This document shows, piece by piece, positions 1 through 11,599 of a DNA stretch of 64,000 nt. How positions within the stretch are numbered: the first letter of the stretch is position 1; each line of letters opens with the position of its first letter. A model generated the notes under the pieces. It was not told the origin of the DNA, made no database searches, and saw only the letters and a list, made by a program, of their open reading frames with translations. The position numbers were made by a program, and so were the translations under genes. This stretch comes from Trichosporon coremiiforme (lineage: Eukaryota > Basidiomycota > Tremellomycetes > Trichosporonales > Trichosporonaceae): contig BCJJ01000018.1 of NCBI GenBank assembly GCA_039545355.1, positions 496,001-560,000 on the forward strand, read 5' to 3'.

Positions 1-364
1 TATCTCGTATCTCCGCCCACACGTCCGTTCCTCTCACCGAGCTGATTCCAACACCGACACTCGTCTGCCCGCCTACTTTCTGCTATAATCGTTCCTGCAC
101 CGGGGCCACGGATCGCAAACCTTACCTGGCCAGCCCTCATCATCACCGACTACGGCCCCACCTCCACTTCGAGTCACATTGTTACGGGAGCCAGCGAGCA
201 CAGCCTAGCGGTTCTTTCTCTCAATCACTACCACTCCACCTCTTGAATACAACACTACGCTTCGAACTACGCATCGCCCACTGCCTTAACAGGCACTCGC
301 CGAACACGACTAGGCTCCCTGGGTCAAGAGAGCTAGGAATCGAGTCTCAGGCGACTTGCCCGCC
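1..364 (+). promoter_or_regulatory. 5' flank of the sterol glucosyltransferase gene
   Basis: This CT-rich stretch lies upstream of the ATG at 365. No coding region is recognisable in it. It probably holds the promoter and 5' UTR. A TATA-like TATAAT lies near 84, but no confident core element can be named. Confidence 0.4.
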
Positions 365-3300
365 ATGAGCGAACAGGATAGGGAGATCGTCGTCGAGACG
401 GTTACGGTGGAGACGGCACCGCCCGAGCTGCAGTCGCCGTCGCTGGGAGGCGGGACGCAGACGCCACCCGATGCAGCTGCTCCGCCTCAACAGCCGACGA
501 ACACGACTGATGCATCGACGAGCGGGGAGACGACAGAACAGGGGGCTGTCGACATCAACACAGCCGCTGCAGCTGTGCCCCAACAACCACCTTCTACCGA
601 TCTCAGCCGGCAAACGCCATCAATAACTCCTCAGCAACAGTCAGCAGTAGATGCTCCCGCCCCTTCCGGTGACTCGACGTCCGCGTTCTCGGCACAGGCT
701 CAGTCGACCATCATGACCTCCGCATCCTCGGCGTCGGCGAACATGGCCCCAGCCGCCCCGGCGGCCGACCCCGCTACACCGCTACCCATCCAGCAACTCG
801 AGCGACTGTCCATCAGCGAGGCGTCCACCGAGGGTCTGGTTGAGTCGCCAGCTACCATTAGTCCCCTGGCCGCTGCGCGACCGACCATGGAGCGCACTGA
901 GACTGGAAGCACGAACGAATCGAGGAAGCACACGGCGCTGCCGCCGGTGCAGACCGAGGGTCTCTTGAGCCCGATCTCAGCGGGACCGTCACTTCTCTCC
1001 TCGACATACTCCCTTAGGAAGGGAGCGGGAGACTCAGGACGCGCACTCCGCGGCGCACGCCACTGGAGCCGAGAGGACATCCCGCCTCACAGCCCCGAGG
1101 AAGGCCTGGGCAAGGACTCGATGGTGATCCAGTGCGACAACGATGAGAGCGAGGAAGACGCTTGTCATGGAACCGTGAGTGTGGACATGATCTATTGTGA
1201 GGAGACGCTGACGCGCCTTACCTATTCCTATATCGTGCACCCCCTACATTTCGACTCCACATATCGCATCGCCACTGACGAACATGACCTGCACCGGGCC
1301 GTGACAATGATTGGCGCTAACCTGTTCGGTGCCGGAACGCACTCGTGGCCCCTTGACCTCGGCTCTGCAACTCTCATTCACCACGCATGCTATTGTTTAC
1401 TCATCCCGATGCCCGACCTTGTCTCGCCTCCGAGAACAGATGCGCATGGGCACATCCGCTCTCGTCTCCGCTCTCACGGCCTTGCCATGGGAGAGCGACG
1501 AAGAGACGTCCGCAGACGAAGACCACATGTCCCGCACCCAGGTCATATACCCGCAGCGGCCGCGGCGTGAGTTTCCCCTAGTAGTTCAGCGCTGACCCTT
1601 AGCAACCCGAATCCACTCAAGTCTGCATACGATACGGCCCATGGAGATGACCCCTGAAGCAGACGAAGCCCGTGGCGACCATCCCGATCACCATGAACAC
1701 CACCGCCTCTTCCATCGCCGCTCACGCTCGCGGGCGAGCTCTCACTCCGGCTCCCACAGTTCATCGAGCTCCGATGAGTCCGAGTCCAGATCGCGGTCGA
1801 CGTCGCCGCACAAGAAGCACCACCACTTCCGCCGCAGCCTCGACTTCCCGTTCAAGGAGAATGCGATCGCACGCCGAGCGCAGGCGCCGGGACCGTTGGA
1901 ACTGTCGTACCAGTTGTCCCCTAAGCGTGAGGACCGCAAGCCGCTCCCGGGTAGCGGCGCCGCCACGCCTGACCAGGAGGAGCCACCTGAGACGCGTATG
2001 GACCAAGAGGTTGACGCCGGCGAGCGCGTTCGCAAGGATAAGCTCTCGAAGCGCCTGCAGGAGGTATTCGGATTAGAGGAGGAGGAGGAGGTCGTGGAGG
2101 AGCTGCCATGCTGGCTCCTGAAGAACATCTTGCTGAAGGGCTACATGTTTCTGACGCATCAGCGTATCTGCTTCTTCGCGCATCTACCTGAGCAAGACGT
2201 GAGTTGAAGGGTGTGGTGGCCCACAAACTGACAAGCAGCGTAAGACTATTAAGAGTGGCCCGTTGTGGAAGAAGTCGAAGAAGACGAAACTTAGCACCAA
2301 GTTCTGGTTCGTCCTCCGCAACGACGTCTTGTGCTGGTACGAGAGCGCGACCGACCCATACTTCCCTAAGGGCAACGTGTCGCTGCAGTACGCGAGCAGT
2401 GTCGATATCCTTCATGGCGCCAAATTCAAGCTGCGCACCGCCGAGCGCAACTACACCTTCACGGCGGATACGGAAGCGAACGCTCAGGAATGGGTGCGCG
2501 TCCTGCGCAAGGTCATCGTCAAGACGCAGCATCACGGCGAGAGCGTCAAGCTGATCATTCCCTTGGATGCCGTCGTCGAGATTGAGCGCAGCCCGACACT
2601 CGAGTTCGCGGAGACGGTCGAGGTCAAGGTCGTCGACCCCGAGGACGCTATGAGCGTTGACTCCTACTTCTTCGCCGGCTTCACCGACAATGATTACGCC
2701 TACGATGTCATCCAGTCGCTTCTGAGCGCACGCCCCGGCAAGGCGTTAGACCAGCCCCAGGTGCCCTCCACCGCCGAGCTGCAGCAACAGGCGCAACAGC
2801 TCGCGGACGAGCAGGGTGCGCGCCCCGGTTCCGCCGCATCGTACGCCAGTGCCAGTGTATCCAAGGTCGGAAGTCTTCTGCGTCCCTTGATTGGCAGCGA
2901 GCGCTCATCTGACTCCCGTGTGCCCATCGCTGCACCTCCGCCGCCTTCGCTACCCGAGGTCGGAGACACGAGCGGATTCACGAGCGACTATGAATCAGAA
3001 GCGTCCTCTGCCGCCGATCGCAGGCATGGTGGATACCCACCCAAGCCTGCTGGTCGCCCTCCGCCCCACATGCTCGAACACCACAGCAGCTCTTGGGGTA
3101 CACCGGGTTGGATTCGGAAGCCGGCTGCGAAGCTCTTCGGCACATCGCCTTCATCCAGCGACATTCAGCCTCGCCGCCGGCCGTCTCGCCGGGTCAAGAA
3201 GCGCAAGCAGCCGTCTGTCACGGAGGTCGTGGAGCCAACTATCCCGCTCACGACCGACGAGGAGATGAGCGAGACCGAGTCGCCGCAGCGAAGTCGTCAC

Positions 3301-5637
3301 CGACGCATGCACAGTGGCGGGTCAAGCATTATTCAGCGCCTCACTGGTGGATCGGTATCTGACTGGAGCATCGACTCTGAGACGGACGAGGCCAGTCGCA
3401 AGTTCCACGCCATCTTCTCCATGCCCGACTCCGAGGTGCTCATCGACGACTTCACGGGTTACCTGTACCGCGTGGTGCCGGTGCATGGGCGGTTCTACGT
3501 GTCGCAAAACTTCTTTTGCTTCATCTCGACGCGCGCTGTCATGAAGACCAAGATGGTCATCCCCATCAAAGACCTGTATGGCTTGAAGGGACAGAAGGCG
3601 TTCCGTTTCGGACACCACGCGCTCATCCTTATCGTCAAGGGCACTGAGGAAATATTCCTAGAATTCTCGTCGAAGCGCACGCGCGATGAGTGCACCCGCC
3701 TGCTCGACCAGCGCATGGAGCAGGTCACGCTCGCCGAGGCGGCCGAGAGTGACCATCTTCACGACCCCTCGAAGCGGGGCAAGAAGATGACCGACTCACC
3801 TAAGTTCATCGAGGAGCACATGGCTGGCGGAAAGGAAGACAAGGTGCCCTCGCCCATGTTCGGCAGCTCGACCAGCAGCACCTTCCTCGAATTCAAGCCC
3901 AAGCCCATGAAGATCATCTGCCTCACCATTGGATCGCGCGGCGACGTCCAGCCGTACATCGCGCTGTGCAAGGGGCTTATGGCCGAGGGACACGAGTGCA
4001 CGATTGCGACTCATGGAGAGTACAAGGAATGGGTGGAGGGCCACAAGATCGGCTTCAAGAGCGTCGGCGGTGACCCGGCTGAGCTGATGCAGCTCTGCGT
4101 CGACAATGGTTTGTTCACCGTTGCGTTCTTGAAGGAAGGTCTTGCGAAGATGCGCACTTGGCTCGACGACCTGCTCGTTTCGAGCTGGAAGGCGTGTCAG
4201 GGAGCCGACCTGCTGATTGAGTCGCCGAGTGCGATGGGCGGCATCCACATCGCCGAGGCGCTGCAGATCCCCTACTACCGCGCGTTCACCATGACCTGGA
4301 CTCGCACGCGTGCCTACCCGCAAGCGTTCGCCGTGCCCGAGTACAAGCGTGGTGGAGCCTACAACTACATGACGTACGTCATGTTCGACCAGGTGTTCTG
4401 GCACGCGATCAGCCGGCAGGTGAACAGGTGGCGGAAGAAGTGGTTGCACCTCGAGTCGACCAACCTGACGACGATGGAGCAGGACAAGGTGCCATTCCTG
4501 TACAACTTCTCGCCAACAATCGTCCCTCCACCGCTCGACTGGAGCGAGTGGATACATGTGTGCGGGTACTGGTTCCTTGATGATGCCAGCAGCAAGGACA
4601 AGGTCTGGCAGCCGCCGAAGGGCATCACCGAGTTCATCGACAACGCACACGCCCAGGGGAAGAAGGTCGTGTACATTGGATTCGGAAGCATTGTTGTCTC
4701 TGATCCTAAGGAGATGACCAAGTGTGTTGTCGATGCCATTGTCGAGAGCGGCGTGCACGCCATCCTGTCCAAGGGATGGAGTGAACGCGGTGCGCGCAAA
4801 TCCGGCGATAAGTCCAAGATCGGCGACTCGAGCGGCGCAGACGGCATCAAGTACCCTGACAGTATTTACGCGATCGACAGCATCGATCACGCGTGGTTGT
4901 TCCCCCGCATCGACGCCGCGGTGCACCACGGCGGCGCGGGCACGACTGGCGCCTCGCTCCGCGCTGGCCTGCCAACGGTCATCAAACCATTCTTCGGCGA
5001 CCAGTTCTTCTGGGCTGAACGAGTCGAGTCGCTCGGTGTTGGTGACGGCATCAAGAAGCTGACGACGGACGCGTTGTCCAAGGCGATGAAGTCGGCGACG
5101 ACAAACGACCGTCAGATCGCCAGGGCTCGAGCCATTGGTGCCGCCATCCGTGGCGAGGACGGAATCGGCAAGGCGATCCAGTCGCTCTACCGTGACCTCG
5201 ACTACGCACGCAGCATCATCAAGCCCCTTCCCCATCATCGCCAGCCGCTCCCCTCTCGCCCTCGCACTGGCAGTACTAGCGACACTGCAACGGAGGAGAG
5301 CTGGAGCGTCGTGTCCGAGCAAAGCGCAATGCACTCGCCGGGTCGCGACGGTGCTAGTGCCGCTGCCCCTGTGTCGGCCGGTGGCACGCCGCGCCCGGAC
5401 CAGGTTGAGACGTTGAGTGAGCCGTGCGTTCGAGGCGGGCCACTGGAGAGTCTCCAGAAGAGCCTGGCACTCATCTCCCCCCGCCACAGGACGCCAACAA
5501 GCACGTCGGCCACGTCCTCCAGCGAGTCCTCGTCACATCCGCATCACCACCACCGCCTCAGCGGGTTCGTAGACCACATCCTGCACCCCCACCACCATCA
5601 TCACCACGAGAAGGAGTACAAGGCAGAGAAAGAGTAG
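365..5637 (+). CDS. ATG26: Sterol 3-beta-glucosyltransferase (GRAM-PH-GRAM-GT1)
   Basis: Transfers glucose from UDP-glucose to the 3-hydroxyl of ergosterol at membranes; the family is also linked to pexophagy in some fungi. Proposed exons are 365-1174, 1440-1566, 1603-2198 and 2239-5637, giving about 1643 residues, the usual size for tremellomycete Atg26. A Ser/Pro/Gln-rich N-terminus is followed by a GRAM domain just before residue 511 (LPCWLLKNILLKGYMFLTHQ). A PH domain spans about 512-615 (WFVLRNDVLCWYESATDPYF), and a second GRAM starts near 897. The glycosyltransferase starts near 1066 (TIGSRGDVQPYIALCKGL), with the nucleotide-binding HHGGAGTTGASLRAG near 1405. The C-terminus is His-rich, with a run of six His. 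The 36-nt and 40-nt introns are well supported by frame and GRAM/PH continuity. The 265-nt first intron is phase-consistent but less certain. The start is the first ATG in the open frame. Confidence 0.95.
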
Positions 5638-6218
5638 AACTCTGCCCCGCCAGCCCTCGCCCGGGAGTTGTTGCCGACGGAAGACTAGGAGTCGAGGTCG
5701 CCGACGTGCTTGTCCCCTGTTACCGTGGCTGCGAGACGGGTGTGGTCGCCGCGTGTGCGCAAGGGCCTCAGCCCGAAGCTGTGCGCAAGGGCCTCAGCCC
5801 GAAGCTGTACGCCAGGTCTGAGAACCAGACCCCGCAGCCTCAACCCTCGACGCCGACGGGCCCTTCGCCTCTCGGTCTCTCACCCCCAGTGACACCGGTG
5901 ACGCTTCATCCTTCCTCGAACCCGGCTACACCTCTGACCTCGTTCGCCTCTCCCGTCTCGCCTGCTGCCGTCCATCCACAAACTCCTGCCTTAATCCGTA
6001 CGCCAACACAATGACCTCACCCCGACCACCCATCCAAGTATCCTAGCAATACAGCAATAAAGAGAGGAAGCAGTCCTAGACAGTTAATGTGAATAGACGA
6101 CCGAGTACCGAACGAGTTGATAGCTGTATCGATAGTTGCACAGACAGACAAGAAAGGGTTAATGGAACTTTGAGGGTATCGTATGCATTTTTAGTTTCTA
6201 GCTGTGTCTGCGGCGCGT
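5638..6218. other. Convergent intergenic region (3' UTRs)
   Basis: This lies between the stops of the sterol glucosyltransferase and the complex I subunit gene. An AATAAA at 6056-6061 is a candidate polyadenylation signal, which would imply a 3' UTR of about 430 nt. The open frame here is Pro/Ser/Thr-rich with no recognisable domain, so I treat it as UTR. Confidence 0.5.
5755..5806. repeat. Perfect 26-bp tandem duplication
   Basis: Two identical head-to-tail copies (5755-5780 and 5781-5806), each starting GTGCGCAAGGGC. They lie in the presumed 3' UTR of the sterol glucosyltransferase. The unit length is not a multiple of three, which argues against coding. Confidence 0.9.
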
Positions 6219-7106
6219 CTACTCGTCAGAGGCGGCCTCGCGGGCCTCCCGCTTCTCCTTGGAGAGCTGCTTCATGCGGCGCATGTAGCTGAATGTTAGC
6301 TCGAAGCTTCCGTGCGAGTGAGCCACACGGGAAAAGGCTATCATGCCAGAGACATGACACGACCCTTGCTTCCCATAGTCTGATTCCCAGGAGGGAAGAA
6401 CATGCAGGAAGAAGGGCAGGGAAGGCTTCAGGAGGAGTCTACTCACTCGTCGTACTGGCACTTGTCGTACGCGTGACGCTCGTCGTCGCACTTCCAGGTC
6501 AGGTAGTTCTCCTTGTGACGGCAGATATTGAGGGGAATGAGGAGACTGCGGTTAGCTTGGTCCATTCCAGTTCGAAAGCTGAGAGCAGACAGCGGAGACG
6601 GAGAGACGGCGGGTCGACCTGGATATCGTGATCGAACTTGACAATTGACGGGCAAGCAGAGCGCCGATGCCAACAGCGGGATCTCGAGCAGCACGGCCGA
6701 TAACAGAAGCAGAGACTGGTTTCCAGAGGAATCGACAAGACGTCGAAAACAGAGTGCGCCGCACGGAGTCGTGGGCTGAGCATCGGACATGACTCCGAAC
6801 CCAGTCCTCCGAAACAACGGCAAAGATCCTCACGCAACCCCGTCCCGGCAGTTCTGTCCCTCCATAGTCTCTCTCCATATATCCAAGCTATCCTTATACG
6901 GCCGAAGCCATCGTTGTCATTGCTACCCGTGCCGCCGTGATCAAGTCCGAATACTTCGTCACATGTCGAGATGTCGGTTCGTTCGTCGCTCCGTCCCGTT
7001 TATCGGCCGCTCGGCGAATTACTCACGCAGAGCACTGGTCCCTCCATCCGATGGGGAGGCGGGCCTGGGCCATCTCAGTCTCAGAGGCGGTGTGGGCTGA
7101 GGTCAT
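6219..7106 (-). CDS. NDUFB7: NADH:ubiquinone oxidoreductase B18 subunit
   Basis: Accessory subunit of respiratory complex I, on the intermembrane-space side of the membrane arm. Exons are 7106-7027, 6545-6447 and 6288-6219, giving 82 residues. The first exon (MTSAHTASETEMAQARLPIG...) matches the family N-terminus and joins in phase to LLIPLNICRHKENYLTWKC. Both expected CX9C disulfide motifs are present, one running from DQC to NIC and the other CDDERHAYDKC; these suit Mia40-dependent import. The basic tail YMRRMKQLSKEKREAREA is typical. The first intron is unusually long here (481 nt, 7026-6546) and the second is 158 nt. An in-frame read upstream of exon 2 is intronic and lacks family similarity. 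The N-terminal exon is far away but fits in both phase and sequence. Confidence 0.9.
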
Positions 7107-7470
7107 GGTGCGTGGGTGTGTCTAGGTTGTGTTCCAGTTGTTCATTGCATCTCTCGTTACTGCATCGTGCAGCCTGCAGCAGGCGTCGCTACTCCGGACG
7201 GGCGGAAGCATTTCTCCCACCACTGTAGAGCGTGCAGGGTGAGGGTTGACTGGTGGGTGGAGGTGAAGCAAGCTTGTAGCGTGGGCGGAAAATCGGCGAA
7301 TGGTGGCGTGGCAATTACGCGGGGGGTGGTTTGGTGTTGCTGAGGTGAGGTCAGCTCGATCAGCCTGGGCCAGCGGAACCAAACAACAGACCGCGCAATG
7401 TTCAGATGCACGACAGACGCGACTGTCCTTCCTCCTCTTGCCACCAACCACCGACGAACATGACGGAACG
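7107..7470. promoter_or_regulatory. Divergent promoter, NDUFB7 / RecQ helicase
   Basis: A 364-bp interval separates the start codons of two divergently transcribed genes. No coding region is seen. It must contain the 5' elements of both, but I recognise no specific site. Confidence 0.5.
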
Positions 7471-10400
7471 ATGACGACGAACAGCGACTTCTCTCTCGCG
7501 CCCCTCCCGACATCTACACCACATACCACTGAGTACCCGTGCCAAAGCGGGAGTCAGTACCAGCGCAACAACTTCGTGCCCCGTACATTCTCCCGAGTAC
7601 CGAGCGGGGTCGAGCGCGGCCAATCGCTCCTCCATGTCTTGAGGAAGCATTGGGGCTTCCAGCAGTTCCGTCCGCCGCAAGATGCGGTCTGTGAGCTGTC
7701 ATTGACTGATTGCGATATCCTTCTAGTTGCGCCGACAGGCCTCGGCAAGAGTCTATGTTTCCAGGTCCCAGCAGTTGCTCTAGAGTACGGGATCACTGTC
7801 GTCGTGTCGCCCCTCAAGGCATTGATGAAGGAGCAGGTGGAGGGTCTGCGACAGCGCGGGATTAACGTGGCCTCTCTTAACGAGAACACGACGCCAGAGG
7901 AGCATGTCTACGTGAGTGTCGATCCTTGGGTACCCTCGCACTTTGCCGTCCACCAAATTCGCACCCAGCTGACCGCCAGATTAAACGTGAACTGAAGCTT
8001 GCTCATCCTCGACTACGACTTCTTTACGTGACCCCGGAGAGTCTGTTCAAGAAGGAATACGAGGCCTGCTTTAGAGTGGCATATCAGCAGAAACAGATCG
8101 CGCGGGTAGTGGTCGATGAGGCGCACGTACTCCACGAGTGGGGTAACGGCTTCAGGCCGGTGAGTACCAGCAGAGTTCTCGATTACCGGTGCAAGCTAAT
8201 AGCAGCGATACAAGGATGTCGGAAATTTCGTCAGGCTCTTCCCCGGCATCCCGAAGACGGTGAGCGCTGTCGCTGAGCTATGTGAAGTCAGCAACTGACT
8301 CCAGGCCTTGACCGCTTCTGCTACTGCCGACGTGCGCGCCGAGATCATCAAGCTACTCGACATGAAGCGTACAAGCGGCACCGGCCTCGCCCAGTTCGTT
8401 CTACCCTTCAACCGCAAGAACTTGTTCTACGACGTGAGTGGCGTGGTCGCCGTCAACGCTGATGTCCTCCAGATCCATTACCTCGGCGGATCAAGCCACG
8501 CGAACATTCAAGCCGAGACGACGAGCGCGATTATTCAGTTCGTGCACAAGTTCCGACCCGAGGCACAGGAGGTGCACCGGAAGAACGGTATCGACGCACT
8601 GTGTATCAGCGGCCTGGTCTACTGCCGTACCACCAACTCGGTGAGTTTCCGCAGCTGCGCAGCGTTTTGAATCGGAACTGACTTGCAGTGCGACGTCGTC
8701 GCCGAAAGGCTGAACGACAGCGGCATCTCAGCTGTGCCGTTCTACGCGCGGATGTCGGAGGCGAAGAAGTCACGGGTTTTCGCCGACTGGAAGAATGGGC
8801 AGGTCGAGTGCGTTGTCGCCACGATCGCCTTCGGAATGGGCATCGATCACCCACACGTTCGCTACGTGGTTCATTTCGACATGCCGAAGTCTTTCGAAGG
8901 CTTCTACCAGGAGACAGGGCGTGCTGGAAGAGACGGGCACAGATCTCGTTGCTTGCTTATCTACTGTGCGTCAAGTGGCCGAACAGAATTAACCTCAGCC
9001 CGAGAAGACGTTGCGCGCGCAACCTCTCAAGCGATGAGCGGAGGTACGGAGCGGGCGAAACTGCAGATGGCAAATTCCTTGAAGGCCGTGAGTTCACGCC
9101 GTGCCGAATGTCCACTTACGCGTCAGCTGCAGCAGTTCGCTGAGAGCACCGACACCTGTCGCCATGTCGGTATCTGCCGATTTTTCGGCGAGGACATCGA
9201 TGCCAGCGACCCTGGGACGGTGAAGAGCTATTGCGATCTGATGTGTGATGTGTGCACGAACCGCGCTGGCGTCTATCTGGCCGCTCAAAACCTGTCCGAT
9301 GATTTCCCGACCTTGTCGCCCATTCAGCCAGTCGAGCCACTACGACACAGTTCACCAACGTCGACAGAGCAGGGGAGATCCAACTGTACCTTCGCTGCCC
9401 TCCACGACGAGACGCAGACCGGCCCACACTGGTTGGATGTCGTCTCGCCTGCTGTAGGAAGCGGAACTGGCGGCATGGTAGACGCTCACGGCACCGGTAA
9501 CCAGGAAGACGAGTTTGCCGCTCTGTTCGACCACCCCGACTCCAATCCAGACGATGGCGCTGGCCGACGTGAGAACCAAACGCCTCTGTTCGATTTGCCA
9601 AGCTCACTGCCTGAATCTGTGCCGCCCGATGCGCCTCTGGTGGTAGATCTCACCATATCCTCGTCCCCACCTGAGGTGGTCACCGCGAAGGGCAGCGTAA
9701 AGATGGAGGCGCCTTCGTGGTCGGCCGTTTCTTCAGGCAGGAGGACAATACCGCCACCAGGGACTACACCTCGTCGCCCGGCTTCGTCGATTCTACAAGC
9801 CCTCGACATTAACGAAAATCGCCTCCCTCGGCCCCGTGCGGAACCGGCGCGACGCCTGCAAACCATTGATGAGATTGCCGACCAAGGTATAGCTGGTGCT
9901 ACAGTCGTCGGCGAACCTCGCTCCCCAGGACACGGCAAACGCAAGGAAAGGGAGCGTGAACGGGTCTTCAAGGACGTTGAGTCTGTGTCGGGCATCGATG
10001 GACCGTATTCCTTCTACAACTCCGCCGCGCCACAGAAGAGGGGCCGCGTCGACCGGCTTCAGTTTAAGACACCGGGGCCGGCGCTCAGCGTGGCCGTGCC
10101 ACAGAGCAGCCCATTGGCTCGAATGACAACCGGCAGTCGGCAGCTTCTTCATGGCACTCCAGCACCCGCCGCCTCGCCTGCACCTGGGCCGGTCACGGAC
10201 CGCAAATCTGGGCTGGCTCGACTTCTCGCCGCTGTAACGTCCACCTTCGAGAAGGGTGAGCTGGCGGAGGAAATCTTCGTCGCGTGGAAGCGGAGGGAAA
10301 AGGGGGAGCAGAGGTGAGCCATAAGATGAATCAGCACAGCTGACGTCAGAACCCGCCTGCTGAAGAAGGCTGCGAGGGAACTTGAGGCCAGGATCGCCCT

Positions 10401-10621
10401 CGACACCCGTCACTCCGGAACGTACGGTGAGGTCACAGACAGCCCACGTCAACTGACTATCAGCGCATGTCATCACCGAGATGGCCGAGTCGATGAAGCT
10501 GGCGCGTAACGAGCGCGGCGTCCGCCTCATTACCAGCGGGCAGCTCAGAAAGTTGAACGACAAGCGCGCCGTCAACTTTAGAACAGTAGAAGAAGTATTC
10601 CGGTCTGTAGATAGAAAATAG
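7471..10621 (+). CDS. RecQ-family ATP-dependent DNA helicase
   Basis: A 3'-5' DNA helicase for genome maintenance in the nucleus. Nine exons: 7471-7911, 7980-8159, 8206-8259, 8305-8433, 8473-8640, 8689-9087, 9127-10313, 10350-10426 and 10464-10621; about 930 residues. Motifs appear in order: FRPPQDAVC (motif 0), Walker A APTGLGKSLCFQ, the DEAH box VVVDEAHVLHEWG, ALTASATADVR (motif III), ATIAFGMGIDHPHVR and QETGRAGRDG (motif VI). A RecQ zinc-binding region follows, with Cys in DTCRHVGICRFF and CDLMCDVC. The C-terminal half is Ser/Pro-rich and ends in a short basic helical segment. No clear winged-helix or HRDC domain is seen, which recalls RecQ5-type helicases, but the subfamily is not settled. 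Two 39-nt introns (8434-8472, 9088-9126) are free of in-frame stops, so their excision rests on family alignment and splice signals. Confidence 0.93.
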
Positions 10622-10718
10622 AGCTCCGATTCTGTTGACATAGGTATCAATCTGAACGTGTCTGTATACATACAACAAACTACCATGCAAGCCACCATCT
10701 ATGAACGCTGCGCGCAGT

Positions 10719-11336
10719 CTAGTCCTCGAGCTGCCCAAGAGCTTCCCGCTCGACGTCACCCTTGCTCTCCACGCGGACCTTCTCCGCTTCATCGCCCTTC
10801 TGCAGGAGCATGGCAACCGCGCCGGCGGTGACTCGTCGGTGGTGCACAATAGCAGCAGACTGGAGCTTCTTGATCGTGCCACTGACGGCGACGACACGGG
10901 GAAGCACGCGCCGTCCGCCAATCTCCGTGATGAGAGTGAGCGCAGCCCAGATAAGGCGGTAGTGCGGCCGCGCGATACGGATGATCGTGAGCGTCGTGAT
11001 TGGGGAGTGGTACACAACTGCTGTCAGCGCACTTCGATAGGGTGCAAGCTCACCTCTGAAAGAGCTAGCTACGCGGCCCCAACCTTCGTCTCCGAACACC
11101 TGCTGCACAACTTGTCTGACGGCCTTGTACAGTCCGGCGCCCTCGTCCGGCAGCGCAGGCGGAGAGAGGTGCGCGAACGGCAGCTCCGGAATGCGGGCCA
11201 GCGCCTCATCGTCGTCGTCGTTGGCGTCGAAGCCCGATTCGAGCTCGATTGGCTCAGCCGGCGGATCGGGGAATGGCGAGATGGACCCGGCGTCCAAAAA
11301 CTCGGCCAAGAGGTAGCGGTTCTTGAACCTGACCAT
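10719..11336 (-). CDS. POP5: RNase P / RNase MRP protein subunit Pop5
   Basis: Shared protein subunit of RNase P (tRNA 5' maturation) and RNase MRP (rRNA processing) in the nucleus and nucleolus. Exons are 11336-11054 and 11020-10719, giving 194 residues. The N-terminus MVRFKNRYLLAEF is the family hallmark, and the core TTLTIIRIARPHYRLIWAAL matches the Pop5 RNA-binding fold. The intron is only 33 nt (11053-11021, GTGAGC...CTGACAG). It is stop-free and a multiple of three, so an unspliced product 11 residues longer is formally possible. The spliced join SSFRAVVYHSP fits the family better. Its stop lies 98 bp from the RecQ stop (convergent), and it is divergent from ARG4. Confidence 0.93.
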   Translation of the reverse strand: MVRFKNRYLLAEFLDAGSISPFPDPPAEPIELESGFDANDDDDEALARIPELPFAHLSPPALPDEGAGLYKAVRQVVQQVFGDEGWGRVASSFRGELAPYRSALTAVVYHSPITTLTIIRIARPHYRLIWAALTLITEIGGRRVLPRVVAVSGTIKKLQSAAIVHHRRVTAGAVAMLLQKGDEAEKVRVESKGDVEREALGQLED

Positions 11337-11599
11337 TGTGTTGGGTGTTTGTTGTTATTGCTGCAGCGCAAGACCGACGTCACGGAAATCTTGCCTCGAG
11401 GACTCGGTCCATCAACATTTCGAGAGCCACGTGGGAGACTAGAAGTGGATTGAGATCTCGGTGCTCCGGGCCGGAACCAAATTCTTCGAACTCGATGACA
11501 TTGTTGAGTCGCGATGCTGCCGTCCGGAGAGCCCGCGATAAAGATTCGAGTTGCTGTTGCTGCACTACAACAACAAACAAGCAGCAAAACAGACCAAAA
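11337..11599. promoter_or_regulatory. Divergent promoter, POP5 / ARG4
   Basis: A 263-bp region between two start codons. It contains TGAGTC at 11505-11510, the core of a Gcn4/bZIP amino-acid-control site (TGASTCA) that would suit ARG4, and GACGTCAC at 11376-11383, which is CRE-like. Both are short matches, and binding is inferred only. Confidence 0.45.

Noticed and set aside
3796..5487. A 563-codon open frame on the minus strand, antisense to ATG26
   Set aside because: It is a shadow of the GC-rich sense codons. It is Arg/Val/Leu-rich with no domain, and the sense strand encodes an unmistakable glycosyltransferase.
6552..6878. Minus-strand frames in the NDUFB7 intron, first considered as its N-terminal exon
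   Set aside because: They lack the family N-terminus. The exon at 7106-7027 matches it and joins in the correct phase.
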